55,260 nucleotides of DNA from JAWXBM01 sp034440115 (GCA_034440115.1 JAWXBM010000127.1:1-55260), one strand, 5' to 3'. Shown: positions 26,033 through 35,344, numbered from the stretch's first letter. Notes: a model not told the origin generated them from the letters alone. Translations and numbers: made by a program.

Positions 26033-28654
26033 ATGTTAAGAATGCTGATCAACGCGACTCAGGCAGAAGAGTTGCGTGTCGCCGTCGCAGACGGCCAAAA
26101 GCTCGTCGATCTCGATATTGAAACCCCCGCACTGGAACAGAAAAAGGCCAACGTTTACAAAGGGAAAGTCACCCGCGTTGAACCTTCGCTTGAAGCCTGT
26201 TTCGTAGATTTTGGCTCCACCCGTCACGGCTTTTTGCCGCTCAAAGAAATTTGCCCGCAGTTTTATCATCCGTCCGTCAAGAACCGTGATGGCAAGGTTT
26301 CCATCCAAGAAGCCGTCAAGGAAGGACAGGAAATTCTCATTCAGGTAGAGAAAGAAGAACGTGGCAATAAAGGCGCTGCCCTTACTACTTATATCTCACT
26401 GGCTGGCCGTTATCTGGTATTGATGCCCACTAACCCCGGGGCGGGTGGCGTGTCGCGTCGAATCAGCAACGAAGACCGCCAGGAGTTGCGTGAGCAACTG
26501 CAGAATGTGATCTCTCCCGACAACGTTGGCATCATCATTCGCACCGCTGGTGTTGGCCGTGAAGCAGAAGAACTGCAATGGGATCTGGACTATTTGCTGC
26601 AACTTTGGGCTTCGATTGAAAAAGCGGCTACCGAACGCAAGGCACCTTTCCTGGTTTATCAGGAAAGCAATTTGTTCATCCGTGCCCTGCGCGATCACAT
26701 GCGTAACGACATTGGTGAAATCCTGGTCGACGATCCTAAAGTTTACCAAGACGCCAAGCAGTTTATTGAAGAAGTCATGCCACACAATGTGCGTAAGCTC
26801 AAGCTGTACCAGGACGATGTGCCTTTGTTCAGTCGCTACCAGATTGAAAGCCAGATTGAATCCGCCTTTGACCGTACCGTGCATTTGCCTTCGGGTGGCT
26901 CGCTGGTAATCGATCACACGGAAGCCATGGTCTGCCTCGACGTCAACTCGGCGCGTGCAACCAAAGGCTCCGATATCGAAGAAACTGCTTATCACACCAA
27001 CCTTGAAGCAGCCGAAGAAGTAGCGCGGCAATTGCGTTTGCGTGACCTTGGCGGCCTGGTGGTCATCGACTTCATCGACATGATGGATAGAAAACATCAG
27101 CGGGATGTGGAAGAAAGGTTGAAACACGCACTGCAAATCGACAAGGCGCGAGTGCAAACCGGTCGTATTTCCCGTTTTGGTCTGCTGGAAATGTCGCGTC
27201 AGCGTTTGCGGCCATCGCTGGGTGAATCCAGCCAGGAAACCTGCCCGCGTTGTGATGGTCATGGAACCATACGCAGCATCGAATCGCTGGCCTTGTCCAT
27301 CCTGCGCCTGGCTGAGGAAGAAGCCATGAAGGATTATACCGGTCAGGTGCAGATTCAGGTCCCTACCCGCGTCGCCAATTTCCTGCTCAATGAAAAACGC
27401 AAGGCATTGCATGACATCGAAGCACGGCATGAAGTGCCGGTGGTGGTATTGGCCAATGAGCATATGCAACGGCCTAAATTTGAAATCGAGCGGGTACGTA
27501 AATCGGATGTCAGCGAGGACGCCAGCTACACCCATGTAAAGGAGCCCGACGAAGCAGATCTGGGCCTAGCCACCACGCGTCCCGCTGCACCCAAGGCTGT
27601 GCCGGCTGTTACGGCCACCAGCCAGGCCAGACCAGCGCCATCTGCCAAAACAGTTGTGGTCGAGGTCAAGGTTGAGAAGAAACAACCGGGTTTTCTGGGG
27701 CGGATTTTCTCTGGTATGTTTGCCAGCTCGGAGCCTGTGGCTACTGCGCCCAAAGCTTCACCGCAGAAATCGCTGCCAGCCAACCAATCTGAAGCTGATG
27801 TCAGCAAAACGGTAACCGCTGAGAGCAACAACCAGGGTCCACCAGCCGTTCGCACTCAAGGCAACAGGAACGCACGTTCTGACGACGATTCGCCACAACG
27901 CAAGAAGGCCACGCGCAAACGCGCTCCGCGCAAAAAATCTGCCAAGAAGAAACGCGTCAGCAAAGTAGCAACCTCACAAGCTGATGAACTGCAAAACCAA
28001 ACCACGATTGATCCATCTGCAGTACAAGATGCGAATGCCGACAGCAATACTGCGCCTGCAACGGATGACCAACCCAAGCGTCGCAGTCGTCGCCGTCGTT
28101 CGCGTTATAAAACCGGCACCGACAAGAATCGCGACACCAACGCGGATGACAACCAGAACGACTCACCAGACAATGCAGCAAATGGCTCACAGCCGTCTGA
28201 TAAGGATGGCAACGTCAGTGAACCTCGTTCGGGCGTGGAAAAGCCCAATACTGGCGACAAGCCATCAGGCCGTGGAAATGGCCAGAACCGCAACCAGCAG
28301 CACCCAGACCAGCCCGATTCTGCTCCGGCTTCAGACAACACTGCTGCGCGTCAGGATCAGGTGCCCGAGACATCGACGCAGGCATCAGCGCCCAAGCCTG
28401 AACAGAACTCTAGCCAGCCCAAGCCCGACAACCAGACGGACAAACCTGCGGCTGTTGCAGTTAAAAATGAGGTCGCGCCGGCTGTTTCCGCCCAGGCACC
28501 AAAACCTGAACCCACAGCGTCAAAGTCGGAGTCTTCTCCAGCCGCTGCAGTGGAGCGGGACAGCAAGGGTATTTACACATTGAAGCCAGCGGATTCGGCA
28601 CCAAGAGAGCCATCGCCGAAACCTTCAGCCTCCGAGGCTGCCAGTGCTGATTAA
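26033..28654 (+). CDS. rne: ribonuclease E
   Basis: Essential endoribonuclease for mRNA decay and rRNA/tRNA processing; scaffold of the degradosome. 873 residues. I start at the ATG at 26,033, preceded by GAGGAA, giving MLRMLINATQ, the equivalent of E. coli MKRMLINATQ; an upstream in-frame ATG at 25,967 adds 22 unrelated residues. The catalytic half has the S1 domain (about 35-120), metal Asp in VCLDVNSARATKG and GGLVVIDFIDM, and the Zn-link CPRCDGHG. The C-terminal third is disordered and Pro/Gln/Ala-rich, with two Arg-rich patches and GFLGRIFSGMF, a candidate amphipathic membrane helix like segment A. Confidence 0.97.
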   Translation: MLRMLINATQAEELRVAVADGQKLVDLDIETPALEQKKANVYKGKVTRVEPSLEACFVDFGSTRHGFLPLKEICPQFYHPSVKNRDGKVSIQEAVKEGQEILIQVEKEERGNKGAALTTYISLAGRYLVLMPTNPGAGGVSRRISNEDRQELREQLQNVISPDNVGIIIRTAGVGREAEELQWDLDYLLQLWASIEKAATERKAPFLVYQESNLFIRALRDHMRNDIGEILVDDPKVYQDAKQFIEEVMPHNVRKLKLYQDDVPLFSRYQIESQIESAFDRTVHLPSGGSLVIDHTEAMVCLDVNSARATKGSDIEETAYHTNLEAAEEVARQLRLRDLGGLVVIDFIDMMDRKHQRDVEERLKHALQIDKARVQTGRISRFGLLEMSRQRLRPSLGESSQETCPRCDGHGTIRSIESLALSILRLAEEEAMKDYTGQVQIQVPTRVANFLLNEKRKALHDIEARHEVPVVVLANEHMQRPKFEIERVRKSDVSEDASYTHVKEPDEADLGLATTRPAAPKAVPAVTATSQARPAPSAKTVVVEVKVEKKQPGFLGRIFSGMFASSEPVATAPKASPQKSLPANQSEADVSKTVTAESNNQGPPAVRTQGNRNARSDDDSPQRKKATRKRAPRKKSAKKKRVSKVATSQADELQNQTTIDPSAVQDANADSNTAPATDDQPKRRSRRRRSRYKTGTDKNRDTNADDNQNDSPDNAANGSQPSDKDGNVSEPRSGVEKPNTGDKPSGRGNGQNRNQQHPDQPDSAPASDNTAARQDQVPETSTQASAPKPEQNSSQPKPDNQTDKPAAVAVKNEVAPAVSAQAPKPEPTASKSESSPAAAVERDSKGIYTLKPADSAPREPSPKPSASEAASAD

Positions 28655-28724
28655 GAAACAGGATTGAACAAATTCGACTCTTAGCCTGTTGGCTGATTCA
28701 GCCGAGGCTAGAGCAGCAATGGCC

Positions 28725-28764
28725 AAATGGCGTTTCCGGGTTAAACCGACGACGCCATTTTTTT
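28725..28764 (+). terminator. rho-independent terminator of rne
   Basis: AAATGGCGT pairs with ACGCCATTT around an 18-nt loop that itself contains GGTTAAACC; the downstream arm runs directly into a T-run of seven. It lies 70 bp after the rne stop and points in the rne direction. Confidence 0.8.
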
Positions 28765-28795
28765 GTCTGTGCCCTAACCCGCATATTGCACCAAG

Positions 28796-28840
28796 GATCC
28801 GGCATTTACGCTGTAGCCAGATGCGGCGTAAAGCCGGATC
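28796..28840. repeat. long palindrome between rne and the response regulator
   Basis: GATCCGGCATTTACGC pairs with GCGTAAAGCCGGATC (one bulged A) around a 14-nt loop. The form resembles enterobacterial REP/BIME palindromes in having an imperfect GCCGGAT...GCGTAAA stem. It lies in the 325-bp convergent gap (28,655-28,979), which otherwise holds only the rne terminator. Confidence 0.55.
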
Positions 28841-28979
28841 GGACAAAGAGTAACCGCCCTGAATTCAGGAAAACGATTATAAGATGTTGTTGCAGTGAAT
28901 CTTTGTTCACAAACACGTCCGCCTTGGTGCAATATGCGGGCTAAGAGCTCCAGGCTGGATTAATTCAGAGCTCGCTTGA

Positions 28980-29618
28980 TTATGCTGGAGCACCTATTCC
29001 ATAACGCATAGCCAGCCTGGTTACTTCGACATCATTGCGCGTCTCCAGCTTTTCAAATATGCGGTATTTATAGGTAGCAACGGTTTTCGGGCTGAGATGC
29101 ATGGCATCGGCAATTTCCGCCAGTCTGCGGCCTTCCGCCAGCAACACCAATACTTCCATTTCGCGCGATGACAGGTTGTCAAAAGGTGTGCGATTTTGAC
29201 CATCCATATTGTTCAGTATCATTTTCTGCGCAATCGCCGCGCCAATATGGCGACCGCCTTTGGCAACGGTTCGAACCGCCTGCAGCAATTCACTGACAGA
29301 GCAGCCCTTGGTGACATAGCCGCTGGCACCCGCTTCCATCATGCGCTGCGGATAGGGTGAACTGTCGTGCACCGAAAGTGCCAGCACCGTAACGGCTGGT
29401 TTACCCATTTTTAGCCGGCGGGTCAGCTCAAAACCCGACAGGCCAGGCAGAGAAATATCCAGTATCACCACATCCGGCTTCACCTCACGACACAATCGAA
29501 CGGCGGCTTCACCCTCGCCGGCTTCAGCAACCACTTCCACATCATGGTATTCGGAAAAAATCTGCCGCAAACCCAGTCGCAACAGCTCGTGGTCGTCCAC
29601 GATCATCAAACGTATCAT
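28980..29618 (-). CDS. GacA/UvrY-like LuxR-family response regulator
   Basis: Two-component response regulator, 212 residues. Receiver domain: acidic pair D8-D9 (MIVDDHE), phospho-acceptor D54 (VILDISLPG) and K104 (GYVTKGCS). The LuxR-type HTH (about 148-205; NLSSREMEVLVLLAEG, LSPKTVATYKYRIFEKL) closely resembles GacA/UvrY. I use the ATG at 29,618, which gives the family start MIRLMIVDD; a GTG 12 codons upstream is less likely. GacA usually sits next to uvrC; here uvrC is far away and no histidine kinase is adjacent, so this may be GacA itself or a paralogue. Confidence 0.88.
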   Translation of the reverse strand: MIRLMIVDDHELLRLGLRQIFSEYHDVEVVAEAGEGEAAVRLCREVKPDVVILDISLPGLSGFELTRRLKMGKPAVTVLALSVHDSSPYPQRMMEAGASGYVTKGCSVSELLQAVRTVAKGGRHIGAAIAQKMILNNMDGQNRTPFDNLSSREMEVLVLLAEGRRLAEIADAMHLSPKTVATYKYRIFEKLETRNDVEVTRLAMRYGIGAPA

Positions 29619-29682
29619 CCCCTTGCCCCCTGTTTGTTCCCAACCCAGCCGCACACTAACTGGCGACCAACCCCTGGCTTCG

Positions 29683-29710
29683 ACTATAAGAGCAAGATTG
29701 GATTTCTCAA
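29683..29710 (-). promoter_or_regulatory. sigma70-type promoter for the response regulator
   Basis: On the minus strand TTGAGA (-35, 29,710-29,705) and TATAGT (-10, 29,688-29,683) are 16 bp apart, each 5/6 to consensus. The predicted start is about 58 nt upstream of the ATG at 29,618. The surrounding 185-bp gap is AT-rich and has no other gene. Confidence 0.5.
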
Positions 29711-29802
29711 AGTCAAGGAAAGTAAATTTGATTCAAAAAGCAAAAAAAGAGCAAAATTCCTACAAGAAAGCTCCGCAAAGATTACATTTCGACAGCAGGC
29801 TC

Positions 29803-31875
29803 CTAAGCAATCGGCCCAGACTGGCGACACCAGTCTTCCCAGCAAGACCGGTAAGCCTGTTCCAGTTCCGCCGTAAAGGTTTTCGCGTCCATCAAAGCAG
29901 ACCCTTGAAGCTGATTGCGTAATGCGCCGCGAGTGGCAGCCAACGCCTTCGGATCACGTGCCAAATCAACAGCGATGCGGACGTACTCATCCTCGTTATT
30001 GGCGATCCATTCGGGGTGCCCAACGGAATTCAGCAGACTGGCGGCTACCCGGGAACGGTGATCATCACCCGTCAGAGAGACTACCGGCACACCCATAAGC
30101 AGGCTTTCGCAGGTGGTGGTAGTGCCTTGATATGGAAATGAATCCAGGTGAATGTCGATGCGGGAAAAAGCCTCGAGATGCCCATGGTGTGTTGGTATAT
30201 TGCCGAGGAACTCAATTCGCTCGCTGGGCAAACCTTCTGCCAGCATCAAATCCCGCAGTTGGTTTTGCAAAGACTGAAAATCCAGTGAAGGGTACTTGAA
30301 CAACAAGCGGGAATTCGGAACCTGCTGGAGAATTTTTGCCCAGCGAGCCAAATGGGCACAATTAAGTTTGTTTACATTGTTAAAGCTGCCAAAGGTGATA
30401 AAGCCCTTTTCATCATAAGCAGACGGGGCGACTGGAGGAGGCTCTTCGATCGGCGAATAAACTGAAAACAACCGCGGCATGTACAGCAGCTTTTCGCGAC
30501 ACAGGGCCGGGCCACTTTCTGGCGGATCGGTGATCTGGTCAACGATCCGGTAATCCACCGTGGGCAAGCCCGTGGTATTGGGATAACCCAGCCAATTGAT
30601 CTGAACAGGAGCCGCTCTTTGTGCCAGTAAAATCAGCTTGCCGCCGTTGCTGGGACCGTTGAGGTCTACCAGCAGATCAATGTCGTCGCGTTCAATCCGG
30701 CTGGCCAGTGCGGGTTCGTCGAAATCCCAGACATGCACAAATTCGTCTGCAGCATCAGCGCAGCGTTGCGTGAACTCGTCCTGCTTCTGCTTGGTGTAGT
30801 ACAAGTAGCTGCGTACCTTGCGAGCGTCGTGCTGCAGCAACACCGGCAGTATGAAATAGGCTACCGGGTGACGACAGAAATCGGACGAAAGGTAACCAAC
30901 TCTCAAGGTTCGATCCGCCTGGCGACGGTTGAAAAATTTGCGCTTCCGCTGGGGAAAGCTTTTGGCCCACCAATCGCCCGCGGCAATGTGCCGTTGATAA
31001 ATCTGCCCGGCCGTCAGCTCTGCGTCGTAATTGAGGGCAAACAGGTCACTGGCCCTTGCCGCATCGTGTTGCGGATTCAATTCCAATGCCTTGCGATTGA
31101 ATGCCTGACACGCCTGTGTATCGATAATGCCCTGCATTCCAGCGCTTGCCAGTGTGCACCAGGCGTTGGCGATAACCGATTGCTCTTCTGCCGTTGGAGC
31201 TTGTGGCTGATTCGCCTGGCTTTCATCCCACTGTTCCAGGCTGGTTTGCAAAGCAGCAACGACATCAGGCGCGCCCAGCAGTTTGCTGAAGCTCTGTTCG
31301 GTGGACCCGGGATACTTACCTTTTGCGATTTCAACCGCCTTGGTGGCGGCGAGCACAGGCCACGCGGCCAGGGTGAAATCCGGATATTGCTGACGGGCCG
31401 CCAACGTAAAACTGTCAAGTGCCACATCAAGTTTCCCATCGAGTTGTGCCAGTAAGCCCTGGTAATACAAGGTTCTGGGATGATTGGGTGCGGCGCGCTG
31501 CAGCTTTTTCAATGCGTCTTGCACGGCCGAAGTGTTGCCAGTATTCAGGGCGATTTCCAGCGACCGGGTGCAGGGCTCCAAATCCGTGGCATCCAGCATT
31601 TTCCACACTTCGAGAATTCTGCTGGCGGTGTCGAGATCTCCAGCGCCCAGCCGGGCGATCAGAATATCTACCTGCAGCTTGCAACTCTCAATGGAAGTCG
31701 ATAATTGCGTGGCCAGGGCCCAGGCAGAATTAAAGCGCCTTTGCTGCAGCAGCAGCCTGCCCTGCTCCAGCAGGCGAACAGAATCCACCGCTGGCGCGGA
31801 CTGGTTCGATTGCCCATGGCATTTTTTGTATTTCTTGCCACTGCCGCAGGGACAGTCCTCGTTGCGTCCGGTCAT
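29803..31875 (-). CDS. SEC-C / TPR / O-GlcNAc transferase-like (GT41) protein
   Basis: 690 residues in three parts. The N-terminus begins with a zinc-binding SEC-C motif (CPCGSGKKYKKCHG, residues 8-21), as at the C-terminus of SecA. Degenerate helical repeats, probably TPR, fill about 25-300. The C-terminal half is a GT41 glycosyltransferase of the SPINDLY/OGT type: VGYLSSDFCRHPVAYF (likely catalytic His), APVQINWLGYPNTTGLPTVD, FGSFNNVNKLN and LDSFPYQGTTTTCESLLMG. In bacteria such enzymes may glycosylate proteins or act in cell-envelope glycan pathways. The acceptor is unknown. Gene order gives no partner. Confidence 0.88.
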   Translation of the reverse strand: MTGRNEDCPCGSGKKYKKCHGQSNQSAPAVDSVRLLEQGRLLLQQRRFNSAWALATQLSTSIESCKLQVDILIARLGAGDLDTASRILEVWKMLDATDLEPCTRSLEIALNTGNTSAVQDALKKLQRAAPNHPRTLYYQGLLAQLDGKLDVALDSFTLAARQQYPDFTLAAWPVLAATKAVEIAKGKYPGSTEQSFSKLLGAPDVVAALQTSLEQWDESQANQPQAPTAEEQSVIANAWCTLASAGMQGIIDTQACQAFNRKALELNPQHDAARASDLFALNYDAELTAGQIYQRHIAAGDWWAKSFPQRKRKFFNRRQADRTLRVGYLSSDFCRHPVAYFILPVLLQHDARKVRSYLYYTKQKQDEFTQRCADAADEFVHVWDFDEPALASRIERDDIDLLVDLNGPSNGGKLILLAQRAAPVQINWLGYPNTTGLPTVDYRIVDQITDPPESGPALCREKLLYMPRLFSVYSPIEEPPPVAPSAYDEKGFITFGSFNNVNKLNCAHLARWAKILQQVPNSRLLFKYPSLDFQSLQNQLRDLMLAEGLPSERIEFLGNIPTHHGHLEAFSRIDIHLDSFPYQGTTTTCESLLMGVPVVSLTGDDHRSRVAASLLNSVGHPEWIANNEDEYVRIAVDLARDPKALAATRGALRNQLQGSALMDAKTFTAELEQAYRSCWEDWCRQSGPIA

Positions 31876-32054
31876 TGTTATTGTGGTCGGGTCATCAGGT
31901 TGGGGTTTTGATCATACGGGTGCTAGTGGATATTTGGCAGAAAAGTGCGAGAGTTTGATCGACGTGGTGTCCCTGATTTCAAAAAGGAGGGAACAATACA
32001 GGGAACAAATCGTAGCGTTCTAATTAAATGTTTTTAATCAATCGCTTATGAAGA

Positions 32055-32072
32055 TAAATGGCGGAGGGGGTG
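32055..32072. repeat. attL-type direct repeat (duplicated tRNA-Ser 3' end)
   Basis: TAAATGGCGGAGGGGGTG, identical over 18 bp to 40,201-40,218, where it overlaps the 3' end of tRNA-Ser. The flanking bases differ on both sides. It marks the left end of the integrated element, 157 bp before the integrase start. Confidence 0.9.
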
Positions 32073-32158
32073 TCTAACTCACCCATGTTTGCGCCTGTCC
32101 GTATCTGTCTATTTAACCACTTATAACCCACTGTTTTATATACCTTAATTATCCGCTA

Positions 32159-32187
32159 TTGTCTATCCTAGTCTGTAGGCGTACACT
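32159..32187 (+). promoter_or_regulatory. candidate promoter for the island integrase
   Basis: TTGTCT (4/6) and TACACT (4/6) 17 bp apart, ending about 42 bp before the integrase ATG. The region 31,876-32,229 has no gene; it holds attL, this candidate and an AT-rich stretch. Confidence 0.35.
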
Positions 32188-32229
32188 CACATTTAGCGTT
32201 TAAAGTATGAGACAGGAGACGAGGTTATC

Positions 32230-33486
32230 ATGAGAGACAAACTGGTAGCGGCATTTTGCGAACGAACAAACAAGCCTGGCTTACATTCAGACGGTGGCGG
32301 TTTGTACCTCGAAGTTAAAAAAGACGGTAGAAAATACTGGCACTACCGCTGGCGTGACCGGTTTGAAAAGTATACCACTGGCAAGAGTGCTGGTATCAGC
32401 AAGTTGCGCCAGAGAGGGCTGGGACCGTATGGCCTGAATGATATTACTTTGAAAGACGCACGGAAGCTGGCCGGTGAGTGTCGTCGCATGGTACGCAGCA
32501 ATCAAAACCCCATCGAGGAGGCCGCCAGAGAGGCACAGGAGGCCGCCATTGCAAGAGCCTCTACCCTGACATTCAAAGACTGTGCAGACCGCTATATCGC
32601 CGCTCACAAGGACGGCTGGCGTAATGATAAACACACCGCACAGTGGACCAGCACGCTCAACACTTATGCGGCCAAACTGATGCCGTTGGATGTTGCCGTC
32701 ATCGACACCCGCATGGTTATCAAATGCCTGGAACCAATCTGGAAAACCAAGACTGAAACCGCTACCCGCGTCCGACAGAGAATTGAATCTGTTTTGGATT
32801 GGGCCACCACCCGGGAATTTAGAACCGGCGATAACCCGGCACGCTGGAAAGGCCACATTGAAAACCTATTGCCAAAACCGCGCAAGGTGACAAAAGTCAT
32901 TCACCGTCCTGCACTCGACTACAAGACAACCGGCGCATTCATGGCCAAGTTACGCGCAGTCGATACAGTGGCCGCAAAGGTGCTTGAATTTCAGATCCTG
33001 ACCGCAACACGACCCGGTGAGGCTACCGGCGCCACCTGGGATGAAATCGACCTGAATGCGAAAATCTGGACGATACCCGCAGGCCGGATGAAGGCGGATA
33101 AAGAACATGAAGTGCCATTGTCACCGCAAGCCATCAAGCTACTGAAAAGCCTGGTGCGTACCAATGAATTTTTATTCCCTGGCCATACCGGCAAGAAAGC
33201 CATCACCACCAACGCCGGGTTGAAATTGCTGAAGGATCTTGCACCTGGCATGACGCAGCACGGCTTTAGAAGCACATTCAGAGTGTGGGGATCTGAGCAG
33301 ACCAGTTATCCGCAAGAGGTTTTAGAACACGCATTGGCGCATCAACTGAAGAACAAAGCACAAGCCGCCTATGACCGCAAAACCATGTTTCCGAAACGTA
33401 TGAAGCTGATGAATGCCTGGTCCGATTACTGCGACCGGGTACAAGTTGACGCTGATAACGTGACACCGATCAGGAGTGCAAAATGA
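32230..33486 (+). CDS. P4-type tyrosine integrase
   Basis: Site-specific recombinase of the island. 418 residues: N-terminal DUF4102-like arm-binding domain (LHSDGGGLYLEVKKDGRKYW, about 18-37), a core-binding SAM-like domain (about 113-200) and the catalytic domain. Catalytic residues are present: R261 (TATRPGEA), K288 (RMKADKE), H344 and R347 (HGFRSTF), H371 (ALAHQ) and Y381 (AAYDRKT). It lies next to attL and reads inward, at the end of the island opposite the intact tRNA. Its stop overlaps the next start (ATGA). Confidence 0.96.
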   Translation: MRDKLVAAFCERTNKPGLHSDGGGLYLEVKKDGRKYWHYRWRDRFEKYTTGKSAGISKLRQRGLGPYGLNDITLKDARKLAGECRRMVRSNQNPIEEAAREAQEAAIARASTLTFKDCADRYIAAHKDGWRNDKHTAQWTSTLNTYAAKLMPLDVAVIDTRMVIKCLEPIWKTKTETATRVRQRIESVLDWATTREFRTGDNPARWKGHIENLLPKPRKVTKVIHRPALDYKTTGAFMAKLRAVDTVAAKVLEFQILTATRPGEATGATWDEIDLNAKIWTIPAGRMKADKEHEVPLSPQAIKLLKSLVRTNEFLFPGHTGKKAITTNAGLKLLKDLAPGMTQHGFRSTFRVWGSEQTSYPQEVLEHALAHQLKNKAQAAYDRKTMFPKRMKLMNAWSDYCDRVQVDADNVTPIRSAK

Positions 33487-33950
33487 TTGACCTCGTCGAT
33501 ATTGAATCCGGGCCCTGGGACAAGGTGGCGCGAAAATTCCGCAAGGGACAGTCCATCACGAAAGCGGAAGTACGCGACCTTTTGAAGGCCGGTTATCCGC
33601 TGCCGCCTGACCTCAATCCGCTCATGCTGGAAATCCTGGACGGTCGTTTTTCGTTTGCCCGTGCTAAGAGCAAGCCCATACCCTCGGTATTTACGCCACG
33701 ATTTATTCACAACTTCGTTCGCGACGTTGAATGCTGGATTGCCGATACTGATACGCGACCTACTGAGTGGGACGCAGAGACGCACAGGGAATTCGACCGC
33801 CTGAAACAACGGACACTCTTCAGGCGGCGCGAAAAAGCGACCGCCAACCAATCCGCCATTTGTGTTGTAGCCGATGCCCTGAAAATCTCGACTCGCCAAG
33901 TACAAACCGCGATAACCGAACACCGGGAGTCATTGCAGACAAAATCCTGA
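33483..33950 (+). CDS. hypothetical protein coupled to the integrase
   Basis: 155 residues, not recognised. Soluble, with a central region rich in Phe/Pro/Arg and a C-terminal helical part (VVADALKISTRQVQTAITEH) that looks like a helix-turn-helix. The ATG overlaps the integrase stop by 4 bp, so it is translationally coupled and may help integration, excision or regulation; that is inferred from context. An 82-bp gap follows before the AlpA-like gene. Confidence 0.65.
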   Translation: MIDLVDIESGPWDKVARKFRKGQSITKAEVRDLLKAGYPLPPDLNPLMLEILDGRFSFARAKSKPIPSVFTPRFIHNFVRDVECWIADTDTRPTEWDAETHREFDRLKQRTLFRRREKATANQSAICVVADALKISTRQVQTAITEHRESLQTKS

Positions 33951-34032
33951 GACTGCAACGGGGAATTGCCAAAACGGTCTTAATATCTGTCCATAGAAAG
34001 CCGTAACTGCTTGCGGCTATTGAGGACAGGCC

Positions 34033-34218
34033 ATGAAAACCAAAGCCACGCCAGCCCCTCTCGCCAATAGCGTAGACGATACCTGCTACCGGCTAAACAT
34101 TTGTCGCGCCACGTTTTACAAGCAGGTAAAGAAAGGCAAGATCAAAGTCGTTAAATACGGCTCCAGCACGAAAGTTCTCGAACCCGAATTACAGCGAGTC
34201 GCCATCGAGGGTTTCTGA
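34033..34218 (+). CDS. small helix-turn-helix protein, AlpA/excisionase-like
   Basis: 61 residues. DDTCYRLNICRATFYKQVKKGKIKVVKYGSSTKV has the pattern of MerR/excisionase-type winged HTH (HTH_17): a recognition helix in CRATFYKQVKKG, then the wing. AlpA and Xis proteins of P4-like islands have this size and position, between integrase and primase. AGGACAGG before the ATG is the likely ribosome site. It could control excision or replication gene expression. Confidence 0.75.
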   Translation: MKTKATPAPLANSVDDTCYRLNICRATFYKQVKKGKIKVVKYGSSTKVLEPELQRVAIEGF

Positions 34219-34219
34219 A

Positions 34220-35344
34220 ATGAAAACCCATCTTGATTCAGTAACAAGATTGTACGAGCCGAACCTCGAAGCAATGAGAAAGTCTTTGCCGGATGATTAC
34301 ATCACTGAATTACTTGAATGCTCTATCCCGGTATTTCCCTGCAAGCCGGACAAGTCGCCGTATACCGCGAATGGCTTTAAGGATGCCAGCACCGACCCCA
34401 GCCGGGTTAAACAGTGGTTAAAACAGCACCCGGATGCGCTTGTGGGTGTGCCAACTGGCCATGTTTCTAAGCTATTGGTAGTCGATATCGACCCCGATGG
34501 TGAACGCTGGTATGTGAGCAATTACGAGCGCCTGGTAGCTGGCAGGGTAAACAAGACGCCACGCGGCCATCATCTTATCTACCGAATGCCGGATGCAGGT
34601 ATCCGGTGCAGTGCGTCAACAATAGCGCCTGGCGTAGATATACGAGCCAATGGCGGGTACATCATCTGGTGGCCACAACAAGACCTGGATTTCGTTGGCG
34701 ATATGAACGATATATCGGACCCGCCGGCCTGGCTTCTGGCAGCAATGACAGAGAAATCCAAAGGTACCGGATCTGGTATCCCGAATGGCCAGCGTAACGA
34801 CACCCTGACCAGCCTGGCCGGGAAACTGCTGAATCAAGGCAAAGACGCTAAAGAAATTACTGAATTATTACTCGCTGCAAACAAAGATCAGTGTTTGCAG
34901 CCGCTACCAATCAATGAGGTTGAAAACATAGCTCGTAGTGTAGCCAGGTACAGCATTGATGACGGCATTGATGATGTCGGCATGATCGAGGACGGTGATC
35001 CTTTGATACGAGCAGACAATTACTTGGTGCGTTATCTGCGACACAAAATCTTTCGCGACATGCACGGATACGGCCCGAAGATTGTTGTTTGGTTTGCCAT
35101 TACAGAAGGCGAATACGAGGGCTCAATTATCAGAGCGTTCTATAACATTGATGTTGATGGCAGGACATGGCGGGCAAAGCCAGGAGCCCGACTATCAAGG
35201 GAAATGATAACGCTGTTTCCAGACGCAAGGCGTGATCGAATCTCACCCGCACTTTTGAAAAATCACACGATTCTGGCGATTGTTGGCAGCACAAAAAAAG
35301 GTACCTATTCCACAGTTCAAGAACTGATCGAGATTAGAACATGA
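34220..35344 (+). CDS. bifunctional primase-polymerase (Prim-Pol) with PriCT-like domain
   Basis: Probable replication initiator of the island. 374 residues. The Prim-Pol domain (about 30-185) has VVDIDPDG (metal Asp D89 and D91), GHHLIY (H117/H118) and APGVDIRANGGYIIWWP (third acidic D140). RNDTLTSLAGKLLN...ENIARSVARY (about 193-245) matches the PriCT-1 domain. The last 120 residues are an unrecognised beta-rich part. No superfamily 3 helicase domain is present, unlike the P4 alpha protein, so a host or helper helicase would be needed. It starts one base after the AlpA-like stop. Confidence 0.88.
   Translation: MKTHLDSVTRLYEPNLEAMRKSLPDDYITELLECSIPVFPCKPDKSPYTANGFKDASTDPSRVKQWLKQHPDALVGVPTGHVSKLLVVDIDPDGERWYVSNYERLVAGRVNKTPRGHHLIYRMPDAGIRCSASTIAPGVDIRANGGYIIWWPQQDLDFVGDMNDISDPPAWLLAAMTEKSKGTGSGIPNGQRNDTLTSLAGKLLNQGKDAKEITELLLAANKDQCLQPLPINEVENIARSVARYSIDDGIDDVGMIEDGDPLIRADNYLVRYLRHKIFRDMHGYGPKIVVWFAITEGEYEGSIIRAFYNIDVDGRTWRAKPGARLSREMITLFPDARRDRISPALLKNHTILAIVGSTKKGTYSTVQELIEIRT

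Noticed and set aside
26396..27535. 379-codon open frame antisense to rne
   Set aside because: It covers the highly conserved catalytic half of RNase E in reverse and has no recognisable domain; it is a shadow of the rne codon pattern.
30733..31455. 240-codon open frame antisense to the OGT-like gene
   Set aside because: No ribosome site or family; the opposite strand has a clear GT41/TPR protein.
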